From: Trujillonella endophytica
Lineage (GTDB): Bacteria > Actinomycetota > Actinomycetes > Mycobacteriales > Geodermatophilaceae
Length of the DNA stretch: 64,000 nucleotides
Assembly (NCBI RefSeq): GCF_900110555.1
Contig: NZ_FOEE01000019.1
Coordinates: 21,877 to 85,876, forward strand
Direction: 5' to 3'
The notes under the pieces are model-generated. The model worked only from the letters and a program-made list of their open reading frames with translations, had not been told where the DNA came from and did no database searches. Below, piece by piece: positions 1 to 8,759 of this stretch (positions within the stretch are counted from its first letter, which is position 1; each line of letters starts with the position of its first letter). The translations under genes and the position numbers were made by a program.

Positions 1-20
1 TGTCCACGACCCTGGGCTGA
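1..20 (+). other. possible 3' tail of an upstream gene
   Basis: One plus-strand frame ends in TGA at 18-20 after a few sense codons, so the window may open inside the last codons of a gene lying to its left. Too short to identify. The following ~60 bases show no clear promoter or ribosome binding site for the gene starting at 85. Confidence 0.2.
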
Positions 21-84
21 GCGCCGCGCCGCGCCGTCCGCCGGCCTGCTTGACCCGGCGACCCCGCGCTGTTCAGCTGGCCGG

Positions 85-918
85 GTGATCGTGGTGACGG
101 CGGCCGGTGGCCAGACGGGCACCGCCGTCGTCGCGGCGCTGCGGGCGCGGGGCCTGCCGGTCCGCGCGGTCGTCGGGCACCGCGGGCCCCGCCCCGAGCT
201 GGCCGCGCTCGGCGCCGAGGTCGTGACGGCGGAGCTGACCCAGCCCGTGGCATGGTCCGGCGTCCTCGCCGGAGCCGACGCCCTCTACCTGATCTGGCCC
301 AACTTCGACCCGGACGAGGCCGAGGGAGCGGCCGCCCTGTTCGCCGAGGCCCGGCGGGCCGGGGTGGGCCGGGTGGTCTACCACTCGGTGCTGCGTCCGC
401 AGGCCCGCGGCATGCCGCACCACGCGGCCAAGGACCGCGCCGAGCAGGCGCTGGACACCGCCGGCCTGGCCTGGCGGGTGCTCCAGCCGTGCGCCTACGC
501 GCAGAACCTCGACGAGGAGGTGCGGCGGGCCGCCGACACCGGGGTGCTGCGCAGCTTCTGGGGCGTGCGGACGGCGCAGTCGCTGGTCGCCCTGTCCGAC
601 GTCGCCGAGGCCGCCGCCGTGCTGCTCACCGAGGCCGGCCTGGACGGCGGCACGTTCGAGGTGGCCGGGCCCGAGCCGCTGACCGCGCCGCGGGTGGCGG
701 ACCTGCTGGGGGAGGCGCTGGGTCGCGAGGTCGTCGCCGACGACGTCGTCCCCGCGGGGGAGGTGCCCGTCTCCTACCGGGCCCGCTGCCGGCGGCTCAT
801 GCTCGACCACTACCGCGCGCACGGCTTCGCCGGCAGCCCCCGCGTGGCCACCGCTCTCCTGGGCCGGCCGCCGCGGACCTACGCCGAGCACCTCGCCGAC
901 CTGCTGGGCCCGGCCTGA
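85..918 (+). CDS. NmrA-like NAD(P)-binding oxidoreductase
   Basis: 277-residue protein starting at a GTG. The N-terminus is a Rossmann nucleotide-binding loop (VTAAGGQTG, residues ~4-12), characteristic of the atypical short-chain dehydrogenase/NmrA family, followed by alternating strands and helices through ~residue 130 (KDRAEQAL around the usual active-site helix). Family members are NAD(P)H-dependent reductases or redox sensors acting on nucleotide-sugar, quinone or isoflavone-like substrates; the substrate cannot be read here. It stands alone, convergent with the ligase gene 15 bp downstream. The start lacks a strong Shine-Dalgarno sequence, so an upstream start cannot be excluded. Confidence 0.85.
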   Translation: MIVVTAAGGQTGTAVVAALRARGLPVRAVVGHRGPRPELAALGAEVVTAELTQPVAWSGVLAGADALYLIWPNFDPDEAEGAAALFAEARRAGVGRVVYHSVLRPQARGMPHHAAKDRAEQALDTAGLAWRVLQPCAYAQNLDEEVRRAADTGVLRSFWGVRTAQSLVALSDVAEAAAVLLTEAGLDGGTFEVAGPEPLTAPRVADLLGEALGREVVADDVVPAGEVPVSYRARCRRLMLDHYRAHGFAGSPRVATALLGRPPRTYAEHLADLLGPA

Positions 919-933
919 CCGGCGGCCGGCCGC

Positions 934-2016
934 TCAGCCGATCGGCGGGACGTCGTCGGCCTGCAGGTCGGGGCGGGTGCGCACGAAGCGCAAGGGGTGC
1001 CGGAAGACGCCGGCCTGCAGGGCGGCGTCGGCGCTGACCTCGACGACGACGTCGGGCCGCACCCGGGTCAGCGGCACGCTCAGCCGTCCGCCGCCGAAGC
1101 GGCCGGTGCCGATCCGGTCGGGCCACGGGTGGTCGGGGCCGGCGGGCGTCAGGACGGCGGCCAGTTCCTCGGCGGCGGCCGGGGTCAGCGGGCCGGTGCG
1201 GCCGACGACGACCAGCTCGCCGTCCCGGTAGCGGGCCGCGACCAGCTGGCTCGGGCGGTCCAGGGAGCCGATCACCCCGCCGGCGAGGACCTCGGTGGTC
1301 TCCCACGACTTGACCTTCACCCACTCCCGCCGTCCGGGCGCGTACCGGGTGCCGGCGCCCTTGGCGACCAGCCCCTCGACCCCGGCGGCGCGGAAGTCCG
1401 CCGACCACTGCCGGGCCTCGTCGGGATCCGTCGTGACGGGGGAGAGCTGCAGCGGCGGGGCCCAGTGCGCGGCGAGGCGTTCCAGCTCCGCGCGACGGCG
1501 GCGCAGCGGACGCCGGCGCAGGTCGGCACCGCCGGCGGCGAGGAGGTCGAAGGCCACGTAGGACGCGGGGGCGGCCGCCACCTGCGCCGCGATCCGGCCG
1601 GGCGCGGTGACCATGCGCCGCTGCAGGAGGCCGAAGTCCAGCCGGTCGTCGTGCCAGACGACGACCTCGCCGTCGACGACGGTTCCGGCCGGCAGCTGCG
1701 CGAGTGCGGCGGCGGCGATGTCGGGAAAGCGGTCGGTGAGGTCCCGTCCCTGCTTGGACCACAGCCGGGTGCTGCGCGCGGTGCGGACGACGACCAGCCG
1801 GTAGCCGTCCCACTTGGGCTCGTACAGGCACCCGCCCGGGAGCGCGGAGGGCGCCGGGAGGCTGCGGGTGGGCTTGGCCAGCTGCACCGCGACGGGACCG
1901 GCCAGCTCCGGCGGCAGGTCCGGAGGGTGGGCGGGGAATGCCCCAGCGGTCAGCGGCACGACGTCCAGCCTGGGGGCTGCGGGCAGCCGCCGCAGCGCCG
2001 CGGCGGGCCGGCTCAC
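934..2016 (-). CDS. ATP-dependent DNA ligase (LigC/LigD-ligase type)
   Basis: 360-residue ligase joining nicked DNA via an enzyme-adenylate. The nucleotidyl lysine motif EPKWDGYRL puts the adenylated Lys at ~68; further nucleotidyltransferase motifs are visible (DGEVVVW ~115, EGLVAK ~220, WVKVKS ~240), followed by a C-terminal OB-fold (~255-355). There is no polymerase or nuclease domain, so it is a stand-alone ligase of the kind accompanying actinobacterial NHEJ or base-excision repair. The GTG start overlaps the stop of the Nudix gene (GTGA), which decides the start and indicates translational coupling. No ku gene is in the window. Confidence 0.93.
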   Translation of the reverse strand: MSRPAAALRRLPAAPRLDVVPLTAGAFPAHPPDLPPELAGPVAVQLAKPTRSLPAPSALPGGCLYEPKWDGYRLVVVRTARSTRLWSKQGRDLTDRFPDIAAAALAQLPAGTVVDGEVVVWHDDRLDFGLLQRRMVTAPGRIAAQVAAAPASYVAFDLLAAGGADLRRRPLRRRRAELERLAAHWAPPLQLSPVTTDPDEARQWSADFRAAGVEGLVAKGAGTRYAPGRREWVKVKSWETTEVLAGGVIGSLDRPSQLVAARYRDGELVVVGRTGPLTPAAAEELAAVLTPAGPDHPWPDRIGTGRFGGGRLSVPLTRVRPDVVVEVSADAALQAGVFRHPLRFVRTRPDLQADDVPPIG

Positions 2017-2552
2017 CCGTTCGGTGGAGCGCCGTCCAGGAGCAGGAGGGAGTACGCCGACAGGGACGGGGCGTCGGTGAAGCGGCCCGCGCGGATCATC
2101 GCCCGGAGCTCGTCCTCGGGCACCCACGCCGACCGCATGTCGGCCTCGCTCTCCTCGCGGGCGGTCGGGCCCGGCGTGAGGTCGGTGGCCAGCCAGACGT
2201 CGAACTCCTGCGTCGACAGCCCCGATGCGAGGTCGAGGTGGCCGAGGTGGCGCAGCTCGCCCGCACGCAGGCCCGTCTCCTCCGCGAGCTCCGCGCGGGC
2301 CAGCTCCTCCGGCGTCCCGTCGGCAGCCGAGCCCCACGTGCCCTGCGGGAACTCCCAGGCCCGGCGGCCCACCGGGTAGCGGTACTGCTCGACCAGCCAG
2401 AAGCCGTTCCGTTCGCGGGGCAGGACGAGGGCGAAGTGCGGCTTCTCGACGACGCCGTAGACGCCGGTGCTGCCGTCCTCGCGCTCGACGGTGTCCTCGC
2501 GGACCCGGATCCACGCGTTGCGGTACACCTCGCGGCTGCTCGTCGCCCTCAT
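2013..2552 (-). CDS. Nudix hydrolase (ADP-ribose pyrophosphatase-like)
   Basis: About 179 residues from the ATG at 2552. The Nudix box is clear (GTPEELARAELAEETGL, residues ~78-94), with Ala where the consensus REUXEE has Arg, so the motif is slightly divergent but keeps its metal-binding glutamates. The preceding EQYRYPVGRRAWEFPQG is typical of ADP-ribose/nucleoside-diphosphate-sugar hydrolases, the most likely substrates. It is the first gene of a two-gene operon and its stop overlaps the ligase start. The start is uncertain: an in-frame ATG at 2594 would add 14 residues; the AGGAG just before 2552 is unusually close. Confidence 0.88.
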   Translation of the reverse strand: MRATSSREVYRNAWIRVREDTVEREDGSTGVYGVVEKPHFALVLPRERNGFWLVEQYRYPVGRRAWEFPQGTWGSAADGTPEELARAELAEETGLRAGELRHLGHLDLASGLSTQEFDVWLATDLTPGPTAREESEADMRSAWVPEDELRAMIRAGRFTDAPSLSAYSLLLLDGAPPNG

Positions 2553-2602
2553 GCTCCTGCCCTCATGGACCGACCCTCTCAGAGCGCGGACCATGGGACG
2601 TG

Positions 2603-3082
2603 ATGACCGAGCGGAAGCCGACCGGCGTCTCGTTCGAGACGTGGGTGGAACGGCAGATCAGGCAGGCGCAGGAGCGCGGGGCGTTCACCGGCCTGCCGGG
2701 CGCGGGCGAGCCCCTGCGGATCGACCCCGAGAAGACCGCCTACGACTGGGCGCTGGACAAGGCCCGCCGCGAGGGCGTGGAGACGGCGGAGATGCTGCCG
2801 CCCGGCCTGCGGCTGCGCCGGGAGCGCGACGAGCTGCCTCAGCGGGCGGCGCGGCTGGCGAGCGAGGCCGCCGTCCGGGCGCTGGCCGAGGACTACGACG
2901 ACCGGGTGCAGGCGTTCTGGCGCCGGCCGCAGGAGAGCCGCTGGGCGCCGGTCCCCGGCCTGGCCGACGTCGAGGCGCTCGTCGAGGGCTGGCGGCGCGA
3001 CCGGCCGCCGCCCCCGCCACCGCAGCCGGCGCCGGAGCCGCCCGCGGCGCGCCGCCGGTGGTGGCACCGGCGGCGCGCCTGA
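2603..3082 (+). CDS. DUF1992 (DnaJC28-type conserved domain) protein
   Basis: 159 residues. The N-terminal ~75 residues match the DUF1992 family also found in DNAJC28: FETWVERQIRQAQERGAF then GLPGAGEPL, a conserved lead into short amphipathic helices. The middle is Arg/Glu-rich and helical; the C-terminus is a Pro-rich and then Arg/Trp-rich tail (PPPPPPQP..RRRWWHRRR), probably disordered. Function of the bacterial family is unknown. It is divergent from the Nudix gene with 50 bp between starts, so the two promoters must be close or overlapping. Confidence 0.8.
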   Translation: MTERKPTGVSFETWVERQIRQAQERGAFTGLPGAGEPLRIDPEKTAYDWALDKARREGVETAEMLPPGLRLRRERDELPQRAARLASEAAVRALAEDYDDRVQAFWRRPQESRWAPVPGLADVEALVEGWRRDRPPPPPPQPAPEPPAARRRWWHRRRA

Positions 3083-3088
3083 CGGCTC

Positions 3089-3457
3089 TCACGCGGCGGC
3101 CGGCACGCGGTCCAGGAAGCCGAGGACGGTGGTGATCCGCCCCTCGTCGTCGACGACCGCGGCGTCGAAGCCGGTGATCGGCGGCTCCGCGCCCTCGGGG
3201 CCGAGGTGCCACGTGAAACGCAGCTGGTGGTGGTGGGCGTCCACCGGCCCGGCGAGCCGGAACACGAACCCGGGGAACTGCTGCTGGACGGCGGCGATGG
3301 TCGCGTCGATCGCGTCGTGGCCCCGGACGTCCACCAGCGGGTCGGTGTAGCGGGCGGCGTCGGCGAAGACTTCCTCGACGGCGGCCCGGCGGGCGGCCGG
3401 GTCGGTGGTGTTCCAGGCCGCGAGGTAGCGCTCGGCGTGGATGGCGGTGGCGGTCAT
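3089..3457 (-). CDS. SnoaL-like / NTF2-fold protein
   Basis: 122 residues from the ATG at 3457, chosen because GAGGAG lies 6 nt upstream; an ATG at 3481 would add 8 residues without such a site. The pattern AERYLAAWNTTDP...VFADAARYTDPLVDVRGHDAI...VDAHHHQLRFTWHLGP...DEGRIT is typical of the SnoaL-like NTF2 fold, a small cone-shaped alpha+beta barrel used by polyketide cyclases, isomerases and many uncharacterised proteins. Substrate unknown. It lies divergent from the XRE-type regulator at 3569, which probably controls it. Confidence 0.82.
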   Translation of the reverse strand: MTATAIHAERYLAAWNTTDPAARRAAVEEVFADAARYTDPLVDVRGHDAIDATIAAVQQQFPGFVFRLAGPVDAHHHQLRFTWHLGPEGAEPPITGFDAAVVDDEGRITTVLGFLDRVPAAA

Positions 3458-3532
3458 GGGGTGCTCCTCGGTCGTGGTCATGGCGACGACCGTGGCGGCC
3501 GCAGGGACGGGCGTCGATTACCTCCGGGGTAG

Positions 3533-3561
3533 GCGACGGCGCGACGACCCGTCGCTAGCGT
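3533..3561. promoter_or_regulatory. divergent promoter region with inverted repeat
   Basis: A 7-bp inverted repeat (GCGACGG at 3533-3539, CCGTCGC at 3549-3555) directly precedes a TAGCGT box (3556-3561) that sits 7 nt before the GTG of the XRE-type regulator. The placement suits an autoregulatory operator over a leaderless promoter, but G+C-rich DNA makes short inverted repeats common. Confidence 0.35.
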
Positions 3562-3568
3562 CGCCGCC

Positions 3569-4351
3569 GTGACCACCACCGCCGTCCGCCCGCCCGTCGG
3601 GGGGCTGCTGCGCGACTGGCGGCAGCGCCGCCGGCTCTCCCAGCTGGAGCTCGCGACCGAGGCGGGCGTCTCGGCCCGGCACCTGAGCTTCGTCGAGACC
3701 GGCCGCGCCCGGCCCAGCCGCGACATGGTGCTGCACCTGGCCGAGCAGCTGGAGGTGCCGCTGCGGGAGCGCAACGAGCTGCTGCTGGCCGCCGGGTTCG
3801 CCCCCGCCTTCGGCCACCGCGGGCTGGACCATCCCGACATGGCGGCGGTCACCCGCGCCCTGGACCTGGTGCTGCGGGCCTACGAGCCCTATCCGGCGCT
3901 GGTCGTCGACCGCGCGTGGGAGCTCGTCATGGCCAACGCGACGGTCGCCCTGCTGACCGAGGGCGCGGCCGCGCACCTGCTGGAGCCGCCGGTGAACGTG
4001 CTGAGACTGAGCCTGCACCCCGATGGCCTGGCCCCGCGGATCGCGAACCTGCCGCAGTGGCGCGGGCACGTGCTGCACCGACTCGGCCGGGAGGCGCACC
4101 TGACCGGCGACCCCGGGCTGGCCGCGCTGCACCGGGAGCTGGCCGCGCTGCCCGGTGCGGTGGACCGGTCGACCCCGGACGGCATCGTCGTCCCGCTGCG
4201 GCTGCGCACCGACGACGGCGTGCTCTCGTTCGTCAGCACCGTGACCACCTTCGGCACCGCCGTCGACGTGACCGCCGCCGAGCTCAGCGTCGAGGCGTTC
4301 CTGCCCGGCGACGCCGCGACCGCCGGAGCCCTGCGCCGGGCCGCGGGCTAA
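3569..4351 (+). CDS. XRE-family regulator with MmyB-like C-terminal domain
   Basis: 260 residues. N-terminal helix-turn-helix (~residues 10-67: LRDWRQRRRLSQLELATEAGVSARHLSFVETGRARPSR) followed by a ~180-residue MmyB-like ligand-binding domain (PYPALVVDRAWELVMANATV, typical of the PAS-like fold of this family). These one-component actinobacterial regulators commonly control a divergently transcribed enzyme gene; here that neighbour is the SnoaL-like protein. A TAGCGT box 7 nt upstream of the GTG suggests a leaderless message. The last 4 bp overlap the small convergent ORF. Confidence 0.9.
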   Translation: MTTTAVRPPVGGLLRDWRQRRRLSQLELATEAGVSARHLSFVETGRARPSRDMVLHLAEQLEVPLRERNELLLAAGFAPAFGHRGLDHPDMAAVTRALDLVLRAYEPYPALVVDRAWELVMANATVALLTEGAAAHLLEPPVNVLRLSLHPDGLAPRIANLPQWRGHVLHRLGREAHLTGDPGLAALHRELAALPGAVDRSTPDGIVVPLRLRTDDGVLSFVSTVTTFGTAVDVTAAELSVEAFLPGDAATAGALRRAAG

Positions 4352-4485
4352 CCGGGCTCCTCGGCCTGCGCCTCCTCGCGCTCCTTCGCCTCGAGCTCCC
4401 GCGTGGCCATGCCGCCGTGCCCGCCCTCGTCGTGCTGGCCCGGGCGGAGGTTGTTGCCCTCGGTCTCCTCGCGCGGTTCGCTCAT
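4348..4485 (-). CDS. small acidic hydrophilic protein
   Basis: 45 residues, almost entirely charged or polar and rich in Glu, Gly and Arg (begins MSEPREETEGNN, ends EEAQAEEPG), with no hydrophobic core, so it is probably disordered. No family recognised. Support is modest: a proper ATG, composition unlike a random shadow of GC-rich DNA, and a tail-to-tail fit with the regulator gene. No strong ribosome binding site is seen. Confidence 0.45.
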   Translation of the reverse strand: MSEPREETEGNNLRPGQHDEGGHGGMATRELEAKEREEAQAEEPG

Positions 4486-4549
4486 GCGCCCAGCGTGCGC
4501 CCCGCCGGGCGGCGCGGCCACGCGACGGGCCGGAGCCCCCGGTGTCGTC

Positions 4550-4620
4550 GTGCTCTGCGTACCCGGGGAGGCACAGCACAGTGATTGCCTGTGCTCTGCG
4601 TACTCGGGGAGGCAGAGCAC
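4550..4620. repeat. tandem pair of 30-bp hairpin repeats
   Basis: Two near-identical 30-bp units, 4550-4579 and 4591-4620, separated by 11 bp. Each begins GTGCTCTGC and ends in its near or perfect reverse complement (GCACAGCAC in the first, GCAGAGCAC in the second), with a loop containing GTAC(C/T)CGGGGAG. Unit 2 has perfect 9-bp arms. The junction itself forms a further inverted repeat (AGCACAG...CTGTGCT). It lies in the gap between the convergent regulator/small ORF region and the 3' end of the hyuB gene, consistent with a REP-like element or a terminator. Confidence 0.8.
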
Positions 4621-4681
4621 GAGCGGGCGGGACCGCGTGGCGCCGCCCGCGGGCGGCCGGCGGCGGTGCGGAGCCGCCCGG

Positions 4682-6544
4682 CTACAGAACGTCGAACTCG
4701 TTGAACGCCGCCCCGCCGGACAGCCGGGCGTAGCCGGGACCGCGGTCGAAGAACGGCTCGTCGCCGGTCCGGGCGGCCCGCATCGACGCCCGGAGCGCCT
4801 CGGTGGCCTCGAGGTCCGCCGCGCCGTCGTTCCCCACGACCACCCCGTAGTCCGCCCGCGCCCCCGCGACCGACACCTTCCGCCAGGCGACGTCGCGCAG
4901 GACCTCCTCGATCGGCCGGGCGAGCGGATCGCCCCAGCCACCGCCGCCCGTGGTGCGGATCCGCACCACCGTGCCGGCCGGCAGCGGTTCGGCGTCGGCG
5001 AGGGCGTCGACCTCGCGCTCGTCCGGTCCGCCGGGATCGACGGTGATGGAGAACGGCCGGCCCGCCCGGCCCCCGGCGACGCCCCAGCAGGCGAGGATCG
5101 AGCGGTCGGCGATCGACATGAAGTGCGCGTCGCGCAGCACCCGGATGTGCTTCTCGTAGCCGCAGCCCCCGCGGTGGCGCCCCGGCCCGCCCGAGTCCAC
5201 GGCCAGGCCCAGCCGCTCCACCCGCAGCGGGAACCGCGACTCGGTGAACTCCGTCGGCAGGTTCCGGGAGTCGGGGACGACGTGGATCGTGTCCTCGCCG
5301 TCGGCGTAGTACCGCCCGCCGGAGCCGCCGCCGAGCACCTCGCGCATGAGGTAGGGCTCGCCGGCGGCGTCGGTGCCGTAGACGCCGGTGTAGCGGATCG
5401 TCTCCTGGTCGGCCGGCATGCGCCCGCCGGTGGCCTTGGCCAGCACCCCGGCCAGCACGCCGAGCAGCCGGAGGATGACGAACGTCCGCGCGTTGGTCGG
5501 CGCCGGGAAGACCGGCGTCAGCAGGGTGCCCTTCTCCGGGAAGCGCATCTCGATCAGCGGGACGACGCCCTCGTTGACGTCCAGCTGTGCCATCCGTTCC
5601 GGCGTGGCCGCCAGGTTGCGCAGGATCGGCGCCAGCCACTTCTTCAGGAAGTTGCCGTCGGCGTAGTCCCCGCAGTGGTTGATCGGCCCCTTGGCCTGCG
5701 GGCCGGTGCCGGTGAAGTCGATGACCAGCGGCACCTCGGCCGTGCCGTCCATGGTGAGCGTGATCCGCTGCCGGTGGAGCTTCGGCTCGTCGACGCCGTC
5801 GTGCTCGGCGTAGTCCTCCCAGACGTAGGTGCCGTCGGGGATCTGCGAGAGCACCTCCCGCCGGTACACCTCGGTCGAGCTGGTCAGGATCGCCTCGAAG
5901 CACTCCTCGACGGCCGCCACCCCGTAGCGGTCGAACAGCTCGCCGAGCCGCCGGGCGCCGGCCAGGCAGGCCGAGCACTCGGCGTCCAGGTCGGCGGCGA
6001 GGGAGTCCGGCATCCGCGAGTTCCGCGTCATGATCGTCAGCGCCGCCTCGTTGCGCACCCCGCGGTCCCAGAGCTTGATCGGCGGGACCATCAGGCCCTC
6101 CTGGAACACGCTCGTGGCGCTCGAGGGCATCGACCCGGGCACCGAGCCGCCGATGTCGTCGTGGTGACCGAAGGCCTGCACGAACGCGACCACCCGGGGT
6201 TCCGCCGAATCGGGCGAGGCCGCGAACACCGGCACGGTCACGCACAGGTCGGGCAGGTGCCCGATCCCGCCCTCGGAGAGGTAGACGTCGTTGTGGAAGA
6301 AGACGTCGCCCACGTTCATCGTCTCGATCGGGTGGTCGCGCACCACGGGGTGCACCAGCGCCGAGTAGGAGCGGCCGGTGAGCTTGCGCAGCCGCCGGTC
6401 GTGGATGCCGGCCCGGAAGTCGTGCGCGTCGCGGATCATCGGCGAGCGCGACGTCCGCCCGATCGCCGTCTCCACCTCCCGCTCGATCGCGGCGAGCGTG
6501 CCCGCGACGATCTCCACGAGCACCGGGTCGGCGGTTCCGGTCAC
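4682..6544 (-). CDS. hyuB: hydantoinase B/oxoprolinase family subunit
   Basis: 620 residues. Matches the HyuB family throughout: GRTSRSPMIRDAHDF near the N-terminus, MNVGDVFFHNDVY ~75, FGHHDDIGG ~125, TGTGPQAKGPINH ~280 and a Gly-rich terminus GGGGWGDPLARPIEEVLRD ~550. HyuB-type subunits pair with HyuA-type ATPases to open or carboxylate cyclic amides or ketones (hydantoins, 5-oxoproline, acetophenone, acetone); sequence alone does not fix the substrate. The GTG start overlaps the hyuA stop by 4 bp, showing tight coupling and probably 1:1 assembly. No third subunit follows. Confidence 0.9.
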   Translation of the reverse strand: MTGTADPVLVEIVAGTLAAIEREVETAIGRTSRSPMIRDAHDFRAGIHDRRLRKLTGRSYSALVHPVVRDHPIETMNVGDVFFHNDVYLSEGGIGHLPDLCVTVPVFAASPDSAEPRVVAFVQAFGHHDDIGGSVPGSMPSSATSVFQEGLMVPPIKLWDRGVRNEAALTIMTRNSRMPDSLAADLDAECSACLAGARRLGELFDRYGVAAVEECFEAILTSSTEVYRREVLSQIPDGTYVWEDYAEHDGVDEPKLHRQRITLTMDGTAEVPLVIDFTGTGPQAKGPINHCGDYADGNFLKKWLAPILRNLAATPERMAQLDVNEGVVPLIEMRFPEKGTLLTPVFPAPTNARTFVILRLLGVLAGVLAKATGGRMPADQETIRYTGVYGTDAAGEPYLMREVLGGGSGGRYYADGEDTIHVVPDSRNLPTEFTESRFPLRVERLGLAVDSGGPGRHRGGCGYEKHIRVLRDAHFMSIADRSILACWGVAGGRAGRPFSITVDPGGPDEREVDALADAEPLPAGTVVRIRTTGGGGWGDPLARPIEEVLRDVAWRKVSVAGARADYGVVVGNDGAADLEATEALRASMRAARTGDEPFFDRGPGYARLSGGAAFNEFDVL

Positions 6545-8625
6545 GAGGCGTCCTCCCGGGTGAGCAGCAGGTTCCCGTAGGTGTCGACGGTGGCGGCGAA
6601 CCCCGGGTGCACCGGCACGGTCGCCCCGAACTCCGCGACGACCGCCGGGCCCGCCACCACGTCGCCGGGGGCCAGCCGGGACCGGGCGTAGGTGGGGGTG
6701 TCGCGCCACTCGTCGAAGAACACCCGACGCGAGCCCGTGACGGCCCGGTCCGTCCCGCCCGCGGCCGGGGACAGCCGCACCAGGTCCGGACGGCGGATCG
6801 GCCCGATCCCGCTCACCCGCAGGTTCACCCACTCGACGGCCTGCCGGGGGTCGGTGGCGAAGTCGTAGCCGTAGAGCTGCCGGTGCGCGGCGTGGAAGGC
6901 CTGCGCGACCTCCTCCGCCGCCGCGCCGTCCAGTTCCCCGCCGCCCACCGGCACCCGCACCTCGAACGCCTGGCCGACGTAGCGCAGGTCCGCCGACCGC
7001 TGCAGGCGCTGCTCGCCGCGCGCGAAGCCCTCGCCGTCCAGGGCTCGCCGCGCGTCGGCCTCGAGCCCGGCGACCACGGCGCGCACCCGGGCCAGATCCA
7101 GCTCGGCGTGCCGCGCGATGGCGGTCCGCACGTGGTCGTTGCGGACGTCGACGGTGAGCAGGCCGAACGCGCTCACGTTGCCGGGGTCGACGGGCACCAG
7201 CGTGCGGGGCAGGCCGAGGAGGTCCATCAGCCGGCAGGCGAGCAGCGAGCCGGAGCCGCCGAACGTGGTCAGCGTGAAGTCGCGGACGTCGAGCCCGCGG
7301 GCGACGGTGACCTGCCGCAGCGCGTTGGCCTGGTTCCACGCGGAGATCTCGAGGATGCCGGTGGCGGTCCGCTCCAGCGAGAGGCCGAGCTCCGCACCGA
7401 GCCGCTCGAGCCCGGCGCGGGCGGCCGGGACCGACAGCGGGATCTCGCCGCCGAGCAGGTGCGGCGGGATCCGCCCGAGGACGACGTGCGCGTCGGTCAC
7501 GGTCGGCCGGTCGCCGCCGTCGGGGTAGCAGATCGGGCCGGGGTCGGCGCCGGCCGACTGCGGCCCCACCTTGAGCGCGCCCTCCGGCGACAGCCAGGCG
7601 ATCGACCCGCCCCCGGCGCCCACGGTGACGACGTCGATCATCGGGATCTTGCTCGGGTAGGCGCCGACGGAGCCCTCGGTGGTCAGCGTCGGCTCGCCGT
7701 CGACGACGACGGCGACGTCGGTCGAGGTGCCGCCGCCGTCGCAGGTCAGCACCCGGTCGAAGCCGGCGGCGCCCGCGACGAGGGCCGCGCCGAGCGCCCC
7801 GGCCGCCGGGCCCGAGAGCATCGTGGTGATCGGCTGGTGCACGACCTCCTCGGCCGACAGCACCCCGCCGTTGCTCTTCATCACGTAGAACGGCACGCCC
7901 GGCGCGATGCCCTCGAGCCGCTCGCGGATCGCCGAGACGTACGCGCCGACCCGGGGCTTCACCGCGGCGTCCACCAGCGTCGTCACCGACCGCTCGTACT
8001 CCCGGTACTCGCGCAGCACCTGCGAGCTGATCGACACGACGGCGCCGGGGAGCTCCTCGCGCAGCACCTCCAGCATCGCGCGCTCGTGGGCGTCGTCGGC
8101 GTAGGAGTGCAGGAAGCAGACGCCCACGGTGGTGATGCCGGCGTCGCGGAAGAAGCGCGCCGCGGCGACCGCGTCGTCCCGGTCGAAGGGCCGGACCTCG
8201 GCGCCGCCGACGTCCAGGCGGCCGCGCACCGTGCGCACCAGGTCGGCCGGCACGATCCGCGGCGGCTTGACCCAGAAGTAGCTGTTGCCGTAGCCGTCGG
8301 GGACCGACTGGCGGGCGATCTCCAGCACCGACTCGTAGCCCTCGGTGGTGACGAACCCGATCCGGTCCAGCCGCCCCTCCAGCAGCTGGTTGGTCGCGAC
8401 CGTCGTCCCGTGGCTGACCGCGGTGACCGACTCCCCGGTCAGCCCCAGCAGGCCGAGCACCTTGGAGACCCCGGCGAGGAACCCCTCGGCCGGGTCGGCG
8501 GGGGTGGACGGCGTCTTGGTGGTCGCCGTCCGCCCGGTCTCCTCGTCCACGGCGACGACGTCGGTGAAGGTGCCGCCCGTGTCGATGCCGATCCGGATCC
8601 GGCGCGCGACGGGCGGGGCGCTCAT
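6541..8625 (-). CDS. hyuA: hydantoinase A/oxoprolinase family ATPase subunit
   Basis: 694 residues of the HyuA family: actin-like ATPase motif near the start (IGIDTGGTFTDVVAVDE, residues ~12-28), SHGTTVATNQLLEG ~70, SNGG ~250, PAAGALGAA ~275, CDGGGTSTDVAVV ~300. The ATPase phosphorylates the cyclic substrate or carboxyl/ketone group so the partner subunit can complete ring opening or carboxylation. It heads a two-gene operon with hyuB. A TAGGGT box (complement of 8632-8637) is 6 nt upstream of the ATG, suggesting a leaderless transcript. No transporter or regulator gene is adjacent, so the physiological substrate is not indicated. Confidence 0.92.
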   Translation of the reverse strand: MSAPPVARRIRIGIDTGGTFTDVVAVDEETGRTATTKTPSTPADPAEGFLAGVSKVLGLLGLTGESVTAVSHGTTVATNQLLEGRLDRIGFVTTEGYESVLEIARQSVPDGYGNSYFWVKPPRIVPADLVRTVRGRLDVGGAEVRPFDRDDAVAAARFFRDAGITTVGVCFLHSYADDAHERAMLEVLREELPGAVVSISSQVLREYREYERSVTTLVDAAVKPRVGAYVSAIRERLEGIAPGVPFYVMKSNGGVLSAEEVVHQPITTMLSGPAAGALGAALVAGAAGFDRVLTCDGGGTSTDVAVVVDGEPTLTTEGSVGAYPSKIPMIDVVTVGAGGGSIAWLSPEGALKVGPQSAGADPGPICYPDGGDRPTVTDAHVVLGRIPPHLLGGEIPLSVPAARAGLERLGAELGLSLERTATGILEISAWNQANALRQVTVARGLDVRDFTLTTFGGSGSLLACRLMDLLGLPRTLVPVDPGNVSAFGLLTVDVRNDHVRTAIARHAELDLARVRAVVAGLEADARRALDGEGFARGEQRLQRSADLRYVGQAFEVRVPVGGGELDGAAAEEVAQAFHAAHRQLYGYDFATDPRQAVEWVNLRVSGIGPIRRPDLVRLSPAAGGTDRAVTGSRRVFFDEWRDTPTYARSRLAPGDVVAGPAVVAEFGATVPVHPGFAATVDTYGNLLLTREDAS

Positions 8626-8759
8626 GGCGGGACCCTAGCCACTCGGGCCGGGGAGCCGCAGCGGCGGAGCGCAGGTCCCGCGAGCGCGGTACTAGCGCGG
8701 CGCAAGCGGCGCGCGGACCCTCGTTCTCCGACAGACCCCCTCACGGCCGAGGAGCCCCG

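Noticed and set aside
997..2379. Long plus-strand frame opposite the ligase and Nudix genes
   Set aside because: Gly/Arg/Pro-biased translation with no family match; the opposite strand encodes two clear enzymes.
4550..4620. CRISPR array
   Set aside because: Only two repeats, an 11-bp spacer, strongly palindromic units and no cas genes.
4682..8625. Linking HyuA-HyuB to the pyrimidine cluster as a hydantoin/dihydropyrimidine step
   Set aside because: It lies ~36 kb away, and the HyuA/HyuB type is ATP-dependent oxoprolinase/carboxylase-like, unrelated to dihydropyrimidinases.
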